Origin: Marinomonas sp. KMM3893
Lineage (GTDB): Bacteria; Pseudomonadota; Gammaproteobacteria; Pseudomonadales; Marinomonadaceae
Direction of reading: 5' to 3'
NCBI RefSeq assembly: GCF_004352855.1
Contig: NZ_SJSC01000005.1
Span: 62,001 to 126,000 of the forward strand
Length of the DNA: 64,000 nt
Within the stretch, counting starts at the first letter, position 1. Every line of letters starts with the position of its first letter. The notes under the pieces are model-generated. The model saw only the letters and a list, made by a program, of their open reading frames with translations, had not been told where the DNA came from and did no database searches. Of this stretch, positions 17,402 to 25,680 are shown one piece after another. The translations under genes and the position numbers were made by a program.

Positions 17402-18505
17402 CTACCTGCCTGCGCTTTGCCGAATCTGAGCTGCGTACAATGGTAAGAGTGCAGACAACTCAAACGGTTCAACAGAGGGCGCTTCGGCGCTCTCTGTGGC
17501 CAGTTTTATCATCAGATCAACCGCACTCTGAGCTTCTTTTTCTGGGTCATGCAGGTCACTGTGATATAAAAACTCATTGCCAAATAACTCTGGGTACACT
17601 TGCCGGTTTGGTAGCACTGGGACACAGCCAAGGGCGACGGCTTCTAGTACCGCCAAGCCTTGAAATTCATGCAAGGCAGTGGATAAGACAATGTCAGCAG
17701 ACGCTAAACAATCAAGGTAGTCTTGTCTGTTTTTAGCGAATCCAAATTGGCTGATTTGTGCTGAAAATGCCTGCTTAATTTGCTCAAACTCTTTGGGGAT
17801 CGAACGAAACTGTTCACCTAAGATGGCGATCTCAAACGGCACATGACGAGCGCTTAATTCCTGAAGAATAGCGAGCAGACGATCTGGCCCTTTGTCGTAT
17901 TCCCATCTGGCCGACCAGACTATGCGCATCGGCGCCTGCCCTGCTCGCTTATCGATGTGAGGCTTTGTCATTAAAGTGGGGACAGAAACAGGAACCGGCA
18001 CCACACAGGCTTTTTCTTCGCTCACACTGAGCCAATCTGGCGACACATAATCCGGCAGTTTCTTAAGCAGGGCCCGCGCACCAGAGAAAAAAGAGTCTTT
18101 ATTAAATTGACTGTTAAACACGCATTGATCCGCCGCCAACGCGCTGTACAAAGTCACCATTTGCATTTCGACCAAGCCTTGCTGTTTATCACTCGCTGGG
18201 TAGGCAAATTGATTTTCGTGAAAATACAGTAACCAAGGGATATTTTGTAGATCAGGGCAAAAGGCTTTTAATCCCACGCAATCTGTCATCGACGTGGCCA
18301 TGATCAAATCATAAGGCTTTTCTAACAAGGGTTTGAACTTAGGGTCAAACGCAAAGCTCATGGCGTTGCCTCGAATACGCCAAGCAAAATGCCGCGGCGG
18401 CAATGCCATATAGGTCCAATCATGCTCCGGCAGGTTGCTCATCAATGCGTCGGCCCACGCTTTATGGCTGCTTGCTTCGTAAGCACTAATCAATAAAATT
18501 CGCAC
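17402..18505 (-). CDS. Glycosyltransferase, tRNA-queuosine alpha-mannosyltransferase family (DUF3524/GTDC1-like)
   Basis: 367 residues with GT-B architecture. The N-terminal half is the DUF3524 domain: MRILLISAYEASSHKAW, LPPRHFAWRIRGN, ATSMTDCVGLKAF and LYFHENQFAYP are its signature blocks. The C-terminal half is a glycosyltransferase family 4 domain (IVWSARWEYDKGPDRLL; EFQGLAVLEAVALGCVPVLP, the nucleotide-sugar-binding EX7E-like region). The animal homologue QTMAN attaches mannose to queuosine in tRNA-Asp. What the bacterial homologue modifies is not established as far as I know. It is a single gene, convergent with dabA and divergent from the dienelactone hydrolase gene. Confidence 0.85.
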   Translation of the reverse strand: MRILLISAYEASSHKAWADALMSNLPEHDWTYMALPPRHFAWRIRGNAMSFAFDPKFKPLLEKPYDLIMATSMTDCVGLKAFCPDLQNIPWLLYFHENQFAYPASDKQQGLVEMQMVTLYSALAADQCVFNSQFNKDSFFSGARALLKKLPDYVSPDWLSVSEEKACVVPVPVSVPTLMTKPHIDKRAGQAPMRIVWSARWEYDKGPDRLLAILQELSARHVPFEIAILGEQFRSIPKEFEQIKQAFSAQISQFGFAKNRQDYLDCLASADIVLSTALHEFQGLAVLEAVALGCVPVLPNRQVYPELFGNEFLYHSDLHDPEKEAQSAVDLMIKLATESAEAPSVEPFELSALLPLYAAQIRQSAGR

Positions 18506-18586
18506 AAAATCCTCTTACTCATTAAGACCAACCCCTTCCTATTTCTTGGTTGATACTGGCTCATCGTTGTTGGGTCGAATATCATG

Positions 18587-18600
18587 TCCGTTATAACGGA
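18587..18600. promoter_or_regulatory. Perfect 14-bp palindrome in a divergent promoter region
   Basis: TCCGTTATAACGGA lies 61 bp before the dienelactone hydrolase ATG and 82 bp before the divergent glycosyltransferase. It could be a dimeric repressor site. Confidence 0.4.
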
Positions 18601-18660
18601 TTTGTCATCCTTGTTGTTACGCTCTTTTTCTTTTAATTAGACACTGACATTAGGTAAACC

Positions 18661-19404
18661 ATGATTATTCAAAAACACGATCAGGATCTTAACACGCCGA
18701 CAGGCACCATGCGTTGCACCGTGTATCGCCCCCAAGCCGACGGTCGCTTTCCTTGTATTTTCTTCTATTCTGAGATTTTCCAACAAACGGCCCCCATTGC
18801 CCGCTCTGCCGCCATTATGGCTGGCCATGGCTTTGTGGTTGTCGTACCTGAGGTGTTTCATGAGTTAAACCCGATTGGCACCGTGTTGGGTTACGACGAC
18901 GAAGGGAAAGACAAAGGCAACGAGGACAAGTTTACCAAGACATTAGAAGCCCACGACACGGACACTGTCGCCATGTTGGATTACTTTACTCAACAGGAAT
19001 ACTGCACAGGGCAGTTTGGCTCCATGGGTGTGTGTTTAGGTGGACACCTAGCTTATCGTGCGGCGCTCAACCCTCGCATCCAAGCCAGTTTCTGTTTGTA
19101 TGCAACAGACATCCATTCGAATACTATCCCTTGCGATGAAGGCAACGATTCTTTTACCCGCACGCAAGAGATCCAAGGCGAGTTAACCATGGTATGGGGC
19201 AAACAAGACCCTCATGTGCCTACGCAAGGTCGCCAAAAAATCTATCAGCAATTGCTTGATACAGATCGAAATTTTACTTGGTATGAAGTCAATGGTCAGC
19301 ACGCGTTTATGCGCGACGAAGGGGATAGATACGACCCGGCTCTTGCCTTAGAGTGCTATGCAAAAGCCGTGGCGCTGTTTCAAAAGACACTGCACAAGGC
19401 GTAA
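18661..19404 (+). CDS. Dienelactone hydrolase family protein
   Basis: 247 residues, alpha/beta-hydrolase fold. The catalytic triad is visible: Cys125 in GSMGVCLGGH, Asp183 in WGKQDPHVP and His214 in NGQHAFMRDE. A cysteine rather than serine nucleophile is the hallmark of carboxymethylenebutenolidase-type enzymes. No aromatic-degradation genes are nearby, so a housekeeping esterase/lactonase role is as likely as chloroaromatic breakdown. The ATG at 18661 follows TTAGGTAAACC (weak ribosome-binding site). It is monocistronic and converges with yaeQ. Confidence 0.9.
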   Translation: MIIQKHDQDLNTPTGTMRCTVYRPQADGRFPCIFFYSEIFQQTAPIARSAAIMAGHGFVVVVPEVFHELNPIGTVLGYDDEGKDKGNEDKFTKTLEAHDTDTVAMLDYFTQQEYCTGQFGSMGVCLGGHLAYRAALNPRIQASFCLYATDIHSNTIPCDEGNDSFTRTQEIQGELTMVWGKQDPHVPTQGRQKIYQQLLDTDRNFTWYEVNGQHAFMRDEGDRYDPALALECYAKAVALFQKTLHKA

Positions 19405-19442
19405 TCTTTTAACGTTTCAAGTGTAAAGTGGTTGAGGTGAGC

Positions 19443-19997
19443 TTAATGCTCGCCTCGCCAAATTGGGGTTAAACTGCATTCGCCACGTTCACTAGACACC
19501 CACATTTCACTGTCTTGAATGGTTACATTCAGCTGCATAGAGCGAGCGCATAACGCGGACAATTTTTGCACTTCTGATTCTGCGAATTTTAAAATGCGCA
19601 GATTATTAAAGCGGCTCGTCTTGCCTTTGTTTTGTTCCCACCAAATATCAGACTTATCGTTATAGTTAACCACGATCACTTGCTGACCACGACCGCAGGC
19701 TTTGCGCAAACGTTTTTCGTCTGGCTGGCCTAACTCAACCCAGATCAACACTTCGTCGGAAAAGTTCTTTTGCCATAAATCTGGCTCATCTTCGGTGCTA
19801 ATGCCTTTCGTGAAGCTCAGCTGTTCAGTGCCTTCTTTTTCATCGGCTAATAAGGCAAATGCGGCCAAGCGCACCATCATCCGCTCTTCTGTTTCTGATG
19901 GGTGAAGTGCTAGGGTTAAATCGTAACTTTGGTAATGATTGCGGTCCATATCGGACACTTGTAAAGAAGCTTTGTATACGGTTGCTTTAGTCGCCAT
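19443..19997 (-). CDS. yaeQ: YaeQ family protein
   Basis: 184 residues matching YaeQ throughout: MATKATVYKASLQVSDMDR, HPSETEERMMVRL, LWVELGQPDEKRLRKA-type segment (IWVELGQPDEKRLRK here) and LCARSMQLNVTIQDSEMW. YaeQ has a PD-(D/E)XK nuclease-like fold by structure, but no nuclease activity has been clearly shown; suppression of RfaH loss has been reported for the Escherichia coli homologue. It is monocistronic, convergent with the dienelactone hydrolase and downstream of the efpL terminator. Confidence 0.9.
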   Translation of the reverse strand: MATKATVYKASLQVSDMDRNHYQSYDLTLALHPSETEERMMVRLAAFALLADEKEGTEQLSFTKGISTEDEPDLWQKNFSDEVLIWVELGQPDEKRLRKACGRGQQVIVVNYNDKSDIWWEQNKGKTSRFNNLRILKFAESEVQKLSALCARSMQLNVTIQDSEMWVSSERGECSLTPIWRGEH

Positions 19998-20102
19998 GTT
20001 GTTAAATCACTTACTGCGTAAAAGTGGTGGAAGCTGCGTTCATCTGGATAAGAAGAAACACACAGAAAATACGATGCGCGAATTGTACAGGAAAAGCCAC
20101 CT

Positions 20103-20217
20103 GCGCTGAGAAATAAAACGCGCTTTACGCCAATAGTCTGCCATAAAAAAACGCAGCCTAGGCTGCGTTTTATCAGAATCGATCTGTTATTCCAAAGCGG
20201 CTGTTATTTCTCAGCGC
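20103..20217. repeat. 14-bp perfect inverted repeat flanking the efpL terminator
   Basis: GCGCTGAGAAATAA at 20103-20116 is the exact inverse complement of 20204-20217, which encodes the last codons and stop of efpL. The 86-bp interval between them contains the terminator hairpin, so the efpL 3' end could fold into a longer stem enclosing it. Confidence 0.75.
20144..20172 (-). terminator. Intrinsic terminator of efpL
   Basis: Palindrome AACGCAGCC-TA-GGCTGCGTT centred at 20159/20160, followed on the minus strand by a T-run (A-run 20144-20150 on plus). Confidence 0.88.
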
Positions 20218-20776
20218 GCCCTGCAAATTTGCGTTCTTCCACGTTTACCTTGATCTTATCACCAGTCGAAATATGCTCAGGCACTTGAATAATCGCACCC
20301 GTCGCTAGCTTCGCAGGCTTGTTTCGAGACGTAGCAGACGCGCCCTTGATAGAAGGGTCGGTTTCGATGACTTCTAGCTCAACGTTGGTCGGCAATTCCA
20401 AGGCAACAGGCGCATCATCAACCAAGACAATTTGAATGCCCGCAGTGGCTTCATTGATGAACAGCAATTCTTCTTCGATTGACGATTTGTTCAAGCTATA
20501 AGGTGTGTAATCTTCGTTGTCCATGAAAACGTATTCTTCGCCGTCGGCGTAAGAAAACATCACTGGGCGACGCACCAAATCAGCCAGATTCAACATTTCA
20601 GAATCTTTAAATGTTTCATCCACTTTGCGATCCGTCACAACATCGTACATACGCATGCGGTACAAGCTGCCACCTGCGCGGCCTTGTGGTACAGAACGTT
20701 CAATGTCTCTTACAATGTACGTTTTGCCGTCGTATTCGATGGCCATATTTTTTTTGATTTCACTAGCCTTTGGCAT
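20204..20776 (-). CDS. efpL: Elongation factor P-like protein EfpL (YeiP)
   Basis: 190 residues, three OB-like domains of the EF-P fold. [42 protein letters not shown] and [24 protein letters not shown] are YeiP-type rather than EF-P-type sequences. The loop that reaches the peptidyl-transferase centre is [14 protein letters not shown], with an arginine where EF-P has its modified lysine, as in YeiP. EfpL rescues ribosomes stalled at proline-containing motifs without needing post-translational modification of that tip. The gene is monocistronic with its own strong terminator, and is 182 bp downstream of the mazG-like gene. Confidence 0.93.
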   Translation of the reverse strand: MPKASEIKKNMAIEYDGKTYIVRDIERSVPQGRAGGSLYRMRMYDVVTDRKVDETFKDSEMLNLADLVRRPVMFSYADGEEYVFMDNEDYTPYSLNKSSIEEELLFINEATAGIQIVLVDDAPVALELPTNVELEVIETDPSIKGASATSRNKPAKLATGAIIQVPEHISTGDKIKVNVEERKFAGRAEK

Positions 20777-20958
20777 TTTCTACGTCCTAAACTGTCATGT
20801 TATTAAATAGGTAAGGTTTTATCCTTTTTGGCACCATGTTCATCACCTATTACAGTGCCCATCAATCGCCTTTTGAAACGATATTTTTCGCCGCTGATGC
20901 TAATCCAGTTGATCAAATACTGCTAGCAATAATTTGCCTTCTTGGCTCAGCGTATGCG

Positions 20959-21306
20959 CTAATACTGATTGTATTTTTTCGCACTGCCTTTGACTTTGTC
21001 TACTGGGTAATGACGCGCGTTTTTCTCAATTTTCTGCTCTGCCGCCGCCATTAAATCAATATTCAGTTTGTCCGCCAAACGCACAGTAAAGAGCAGTACG
21101 TCTGCCAGCTCTTCTTTGACTGCTTGGGATTGTGCCGCGTCCAATTGATAAGACGCCTCTTCGGTCAACCAACGAAAACAATCCAACAACTCGGCCGTTT
21201 CACCAGCCAATGCCATAGAAAGGTTTTTAGGAGAGTGGAACTGATCCCACTCTCGCTCCTTGGCGAATTCACGCATAGCGACTTTCAGCGCTTCAAGAGA
21301 ATCCAT
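20959..21306 (-). CDS. MazG-like nucleotide pyrophosphohydrolase
   Basis: 115 residues, single all-helical MazG/RS21-C6 domain. The metal-binding signature is visible: LAGETAELLDCF (E-x-x-E-type) and KEELADVLLFTVRLADKL (E-E-x-x-D). Such small proteins hydrolyse non-canonical or surplus dNTPs (dCTP analogues in the animal homologue) to monophosphate and pyrophosphate. Its ATG overlaps the stop codon of the upstream carboxypeptidase by one base (TAATG), so the two are translationally coupled. Confidence 0.88.
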   Translation of the reverse strand: MDSLEALKVAMREFAKEREWDQFHSPKNLSMALAGETAELLDCFRWLTEEASYQLDAAQSQAVKEELADVLLFTVRLADKLNIDLMAAAEQKIEKNARHYPVDKVKGSAKKYNQY

Positions 21307-22463
21307 TATTCACTATCAACCTGCATGTACTTGCTATTCAGCACGTGATACACAGGATAAAGCACATCAGCGCCTAATATTTTGGCACGCTCAGGCGACC
21401 AACCCACCATTTCGTCAGGCAGGTTTTGGTTGTCTTTAAAAGGCATTTCAAGGGTAAGCGCTAAACAGCGATAGGTTTCACCAACCCACTTTGTCGCCAC
21501 CGTTAAATTGGCCTCGCCAAACTGATCTGGCTCGTAACCAATCTCCGTTTGAAAATCTGGGCTAACCGCCAAAAACATGTCTTTGAACAGTGTTTCCATC
21601 GATTCCATACGCGCATCAAACGACGGCACGCCTTGGCAACCATCGACGAAATTCACTGGTAAGGCTTCGTCACCGTGAATGTCTAAAAACATGTCGACGC
21701 CCGTTTCGGCCATCTTAGTTTGCACTGCCAACACTTCTGGACTGAACTCTTTCGTCGGTTTTTTCCACTCACGATTCAAGTTCACGCCTTTTGAGTTCAC
21801 GCGCAAATTACCATGCACTGCGCCGTCTGGGTTCATGTTCGGCACCACATAGAAGCGACACTTTTCGAGCAAGGCTCGCGACACAGGATGAGACTCATCA
21901 AATAAACGCTCTAACAAGCCCTCAATGAACCATTCTGCCATGGTTTCACCTGGGTGTTGGCGCGCGGTAATCCAAACGTTTTTCGCCAGACCTTGGGTTT
22001 TGCTGATTTCCAACATGGTGATATCGCGCCCTTCGGCGGTTTCACCTAGATGGTGCGTAATGCAGTCTTCATTGCTCGCCGCCCACGCCATCATGTCTAA
22101 ATGACGCTCGTAGCTGTACGGTGCAAAGTACGCATAATAGACGCTGTCTTGCTCAGGCTGATGATTAATCACCAGCTTCCCATCTACGTATTCCGTTGGC
22201 ACACGGAACCAATATTCTCTGTCATAAGAGGCAACGGCTTGGTAATCGACCCAGCCATCTGGGTAAGCGGCGTCATTGGCGTTCTCAAATTGAATCACGC
22301 AACTTTCGCCCATACCGCCTTGTAAGCGAAAATAAAACCATTGAAGAAATTTAGAGTTTGTATCATTAGGGATCTTTACTCTAATATTGTCCGGCTCCGA
22401 GGCTTCAATAACGGAGATGTTACCGCCATCAAACGCACTACTGATCTTGATTCGGCTGGTCAT
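21306..22463 (-). CDS. M14 family cytosolic carboxypeptidase
   Basis: 385 residues. The N-terminal beta-sandwich domain (about 1-120; WFYFRLQGGMGE) is typical of cytosolic carboxypeptidases (M14D). The catalytic domain carries the zinc motif HPGE (ARQHPGETMAEW), the third ligand in DIHGDE, the NPDGAVHGNLRVN and GVNLNREW substrate-binding stretches, and the catalytic glutamate in LTLEMPFKDN. Eukaryotic relatives trim polyglutamate tails; the bacterial substrates are unknown. It is co-translated with the MazG-like gene. Its 5' end is close to, and divergent from, the hypothetical gene at 22500. Confidence 0.9.
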   Translation of the reverse strand: MTSRIKISSAFDGGNISVIEASEPDNIRVKIPNDTNSKFLQWFYFRLQGGMGESCVIQFENANDAAYPDGWVDYQAVASYDREYWFRVPTEYVDGKLVINHQPEQDSVYYAYFAPYSYERHLDMMAWAASNEDCITHHLGETAEGRDITMLEISKTQGLAKNVWITARQHPGETMAEWFIEGLLERLFDESHPVSRALLEKCRFYVVPNMNPDGAVHGNLRVNSKGVNLNREWKKPTKEFSPEVLAVQTKMAETGVDMFLDIHGDEALPVNFVDGCQGVPSFDARMESMETLFKDMFLAVSPDFQTEIGYEPDQFGEANLTVATKWVGETYRCLALTLEMPFKDNQNLPDEMVGWSPERAKILGADVLYPVYHVLNSKYMQVDSE

Positions 22464-22499
22464 TCTTTATTCCTTAAAAATCAAACATTGGTTCTATTT

Positions 22500-23018
22500 A
22501 TGGCAAGTTTACCTATATTCATGACGGCTGTCGCCAATTCATCTGACGAGCCCGCTTTTCCTCTTTTATTCACCTGGTCGACCCCTGAGGCCCAAGTAAA
22601 AGAAGTGTTGGTGATTCCTGATGATGAGTGGCTAGAAAACCACACTGTCGAGCAAAACGCTCTGGATCTCGATGAAAACCAACTGTATGAATTTGGCTTT
22701 GAAGCCAGTGATATTCTGGCAGAATGGACGAACGAATTCGATACTGACGTTATTTACGGTCTCGACCCTGACGAACTCAATACCTTGGTTGAAGCGACCT
22801 ATGACACGAAAGGTTTAGACCCAAGCTTTGAAATCCACAGTATTCATTCTTGGTTCGAAGAACGCGACGTGTCTCTAACGGACGCTCTGGCTGAACAAGG
22901 CCAAACCACACCACTGCATTTATTGCCGCCTGATGAAATCATCATTCAACTGCTGCAAATTGCCGTTGAATATGGCTTGATCGACGCGGCAGATATTCCA
23001 GAGCAAAGTGCAGAGTAA
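22500..23018 (+). CDS. Hypothetical acidic protein, possible degenerate RNase H-fold exonuclease-like domain
   Basis: I place the start at ATG 22500 (172 residues) because the upstream part of the frame overlaps the divergent carboxypeptidase gene; no strong ribosome-binding site precedes it. The protein is acidic, without signal peptide or clear membrane segment. I do not recognise a named family. The order of elements (an initial strand FPLLFTWS, then LVIPDDEWLEN, then LYEFGFEASDILAEWTNEF, then DVIYGLDPDELNTLVEA and SFEIHSI) resembles small DEDD-type 3'-5' exonuclease-like proteins, but the first D-x-E pair is missing, so it would not be catalytic. That resemblance is inference by eye. It lies 138 bp before rraA. 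Confidence 0.7.
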   Translation: MASLPIFMTAVANSSDEPAFPLLFTWSTPEAQVKEVLVIPDDEWLENHTVEQNALDLDENQLYEFGFEASDILAEWTNEFDTDVIYGLDPDELNTLVEATYDTKGLDPSFEIHSIHSWFEERDVSLTDALAEQGQTTPLHLLPPDEIIIQLLQIAVEYGLIDAADIPEQSAE

Positions 23019-23156
23019 ATAATATTGACACTTTTATAGCGCTGTAAAATGATGACTATAAGCACAAGAAACTGGTGTTGATAAGCTTTCCTATTTAGAG
23101 TCAGAAAGAGTACGTTTTTATTTAACCTGACTTTTCTGATTCTAAATGGAGTTCTT

Positions 23157-23648
23157 GTGAAAGACATTCTCCCAGATTTATGCGATCTCTATCCTGAGCA
23201 CCTTCAGATCGCCGATCCTGTTTTCAAATCCTACGGCAAAAAAAGCCACTTCAATGGCGAAGTTGTCACTGTGTCTTGCTTTGAAGACAACAGCCGTGTG
23301 CGCGAGCTTGTCGGCACGCCAGGAAAAGGAAAAGTATTAGTCGTCGATGGTGGTGGCAGCGTACGCCGCGCCTTGCTGGGTGACATGTTGGCAGAAAAAG
23401 CCGCCAATAACGGCTGGGAAGGCATTGTCATATATGGCGCAATCCGTGATGTGGCCGCTCAATCTCAGGTCAATCTCGGTATTCACGCTCTTAACGCACA
23501 CCCGATGCCGACAGAAAAGCGCGGTTTAGGCGAAGTGGGTAAAACCCTTAAATTTGCGGGTATCACGGTGCAACCAGGTGACCAAATCTATTGCGACCTT
23601 AATGGGATTGCCGTCGCCAAGCAACCTCTGGCCATGCCAAAAAACTAA
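23157..23648 (+). CDS. rraA: Regulator of RNase E activity A
   Basis: 163 residues matching RraA end to end: the N-terminal LCDLYPEHLQIADPVFKSYG, VLVVDGGGSVRRALLGDMLA and GIVIYGAIRDV (the G-x-x-R-D motif of the fold), ending with DLNGIAVAKQPL. RraA forms a trimeric ring that binds the C-terminal half of RNase E and inhibits it, changing mRNA decay globally. The fold is shared with aldolase-type enzymes, but gammaproteobacterial RraA acts through protein binding. The start is GTG at 23157 with GGAG at 23148-23151. Confidence 0.93.
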   Translation: MKDILPDLCDLYPEHLQIADPVFKSYGKKSHFNGEVVTVSCFEDNSRVRELVGTPGKGKVLVVDGGGSVRRALLGDMLAEKAANNGWEGIVIYGAIRDVAAQSQVNLGIHALNAHPMPTEKRGLGEVGKTLKFAGITVQPGDQIYCDLNGIAVAKQPLAMPKN

Positions 23649-23951
23649 ACACACTCTAAATAAGGCATTCGTCAACGCATATCGTATGCCTTTCTTCTAC
23701 CATTCAAAACCCGCCAGCAAAACAGAACCTGTTGATTTATTACAGGCTTGTCGCAAATAAACGCCCTTCGCAATTGATTTTAGTCACACGATATTTAACT
23801 ATTTCCTCATGACCAACGTCTAAACGCTAATATGGTCCCTGCGTTTATAACACTGACGTCATTGTCTTATACGACGCCCTATTGTTTGCGTTTACTCAAC
23901 TTTAGATTATAGTGCCATCGTAATATCCCATTAAGGAACATATAAAATAAT
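23649..23951. other. Intergenic region between rraA and the Cache chemoreceptor gene
   Basis: A 303-bp gap. No terminator with a strong T-run is obvious after rraA. It contains a 7-bp inverted repeat (23821-23847) upstream of the receptor gene. I see no small gene here. Confidence 0.6.
23821..23847. repeat. Inverted repeat upstream of the Cache chemoreceptor
   Basis: TAAACGC (23821-23827) and GCGTTTA (23841-23847), perfect 7-bp arms with a 13-base spacer, 105 bp before the receptor ATG. Confidence 0.5.
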
Positions 23952-25625
23952 ATGATGTTAAAATCTTTGAAATTCCGTATTTATTTACTCGCCTTTCTGC
24001 CCTTTTTTGCCATCGCTATCGTCAGTGCTGTTATTCAGATGAGCACGCTGCAATCTATTACGAATGACGTGTCTGATCTAACCGAAAAATCCACTTTAGA
24101 CATCGAGAAAACCCGTTTAGAGTCGGTATTAAACACCGCGCTCAGTATCGTACAAGATGATATAAACAAGCCTGGAAAAGAAGGCATGCAAGACGCCTTA
24201 AACGCCCTAAACAAGGTAAAGTTTGATAATGGACAAGGCTACCTGTATGCCTACGACACCAGCGGCGTACGCGTTATGCACGGCGCTGGCGCGCCACTAG
24301 GCGGTAATTTTTGGAATGCCAAAGACAAAAAAGGCCAATATTTTATCCAAGACATTGTCAATTCTGCAGTGAAAGGCGATGGCTTTAGTACTTTCTATTT
24401 CCCTAAGCCTGGCGCAAAAGAGGCGTCTGAGAAATTTGGTTACGCGGTGTATATTTCGAAATGGGATATCGTCGTCGGGTCCGGTTTTTACATCGACAGC
24501 ACAGACAAGATCATCTCTGGCATTCAATCTTCTATTAATAACATTAAAGACAACAGTTTAATCAGCGCCCTATTGGTGTTAGCGGCGGTCTTTGTCGTGG
24601 TCATTTTCTGTGTTTTATTCTCTTCACGCAGTATTTTAACCCCTCTTTTCACCTTAGGCGCATCCGTTAAAGGACTCGCCTCAGGACAAGGTGATTTAAC
24701 AAAAGCACTGCCCAGCAGCTCAATCGATATTTTGAACGACATCGCCAATGACTTTAATACCTTTTTGAGCTCCATGGCCACAGACATCAAAACACTTAAG
24801 CATTCCAGCGAAGAATTGCACACCATTTCGATGATGGCCAATCAGCAACGCACTCAACGTGAGCAAGTCTCAGCCAAACAGATTGACGAAACCAACATGG
24901 TCGCAACCGCTGTGGAAGAAATGGCGTCTAACTCCATTCAAATTGCCGACATCGCAGAAAACACAAAACACTCTGCTGAAAATGTTGAAATGGAAATTCA
25001 AGAGGTTGTTAAACAAGTTCAATTCTCAAGTGAGCAACTGAATGAGCTAAGCCGCGTACTGACCAATGTTGAGCAATCCGTTAAAGTAGTCGGCGCAAAT
25101 GTTGAAGAAATCAACAGCGCATTGGCCGTCATCGAAGGGATTTCTGAACAAACCAATCTATTAGCCCTGAACGCTGCCATTGAGGCCGCAAGAGCGGGCG
25201 AACAAGGTCGAGGCTTTGCGGTCGTTGCCGACGAAGTAAGAGGCCTTGCACAACGCACTCAGCACAGTACGGTCGAAATCAAAGACATCTTAGAAAAGCT
25301 GCAAACGAGCTCGGTTAAAACCATGGATGAGATGTATGGTTCAACTGAGCAGCGTAACAAGGTGGTGGAATCCATGGCCAAAATCAATGGCATTATTGAT
25401 TCAAGCACAGACTCAATCAAAAACTTAACCTTGATGAACGTTCAGGTAGCAACGTCTGCCAATGAACAATCTCAAGTCGCCAACAGCATTGCGAAGAATA
25501 TTTCTGGCATTGCCGAACTGGCCGAAAACATAGGAAGTGACTCTGCCAAAACAGCGGAGCAAATGAATAAGCTAGAACAACAAGCAGAAATGATTAAAAA
25601 CATTACCGCTAAGTTCAACGCCTAG
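23952..25625 (+). CDS. Methyl-accepting chemotaxis protein with single Cache domain
   Basis: 557 residues. TM1 about 10-29; periplasmic single Cache (sCache_2) domain about 31-200, marked by [17 protein letters not shown] and the closing [15 protein letters not shown]2 about 203-223; HAMP-like linker; then the signalling coiled coil with tip [20 protein letters not shown]. Cache-type receptors typically sense small organic acids or amines directly. No C-terminal CheR-binding pentapeptide. Two adjacent ATGs at 23952 and 23955 are possible starts, with AAGGAA somewhat far upstream. A strong symmetric hairpin ends the gene and also the convergent GGDEF/EAL gene. Confidence 0.93.
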   Translation: MMLKSLKFRIYLLAFLPFFAIAIVSAVIQMSTLQSITNDVSDLTEKSTLDIEKTRLESVLNTALSIVQDDINKPGKEGMQDALNALNKVKFDNGQGYLYAYDTSGVRVMHGAGAPLGGNFWNAKDKKGQYFIQDIVNSAVKGDGFSTFYFPKPGAKEASEKFGYAVYISKWDIVVGSGFYIDSTDKIISGIQSSINNIKDNSLISALLVLAAVFVVVIFCVLFSSRSILTPLFTLGASVKGLASGQGDLTKALPSSSIDILNDIANDFNTFLSSMATDIKTLKHSSEELHTISMMANQQRTQREQVSAKQIDETNMVATAVEEMASNSIQIADIAENTKHSAENVEMEIQEVVKQVQFSSEQLNELSRVLTNVEQSVKVVGANVEEINSALAVIEGISEQTNLLALNAAIEAARAGEQGRGFAVVADEVRGLAQRTQHSTVEIKDILEKLQTSSVKTMDEMYGSTEQRNKVVESMAKINGIIDSSTDSIKNLTLMNVQVATSANEQSQVANSIAKNISGIAELAENIGSDSAKTAEQMNKLEQQAEMIKNITAKFNA

Positions 25626-25634
25626 TAACCACTC

Positions 25635-25668
25635 GAATGAGAGTAAGGTACATCACCTTCTCTCATTC
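25635..25668. terminator. Shared terminator hairpin between the chemoreceptor and GGDEF/EAL genes
   Basis: GAATGAGAG (25635-25643) pairs with CTCTCATTC (25660-25668) and, inside, AAGGT with ACCTT: 14 bp with a single bulged T and a 5-base loop. The T-run is weak on both sides. Confidence 0.65.
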
Positions 25669-25680
25669 CTATTTAACCCA

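Noticed and set aside
20836-21054. A 72-codon hydrophobic ORF on the plus strand between efpL and the mazG-like gene
   Set aside because: Its second half lies antisense to the certain MazG-like gene, it has no convincing ribosome-binding site, and its hydrophobic character comes from AT-rich intergenic sequence.
22341-22499. N-terminal extension of the hypothetical protein gene
   Set aside because: It overlaps the 5' end of the divergent carboxypeptidase gene by over 120 bp and has no conserved features; the ATG at 22500 is preferred.
23554-23760. A 68-codon ORF overlapping the end of rraA
   Set aside because: Mostly in another frame of rraA, no ribosome-binding site and no recognisable features.
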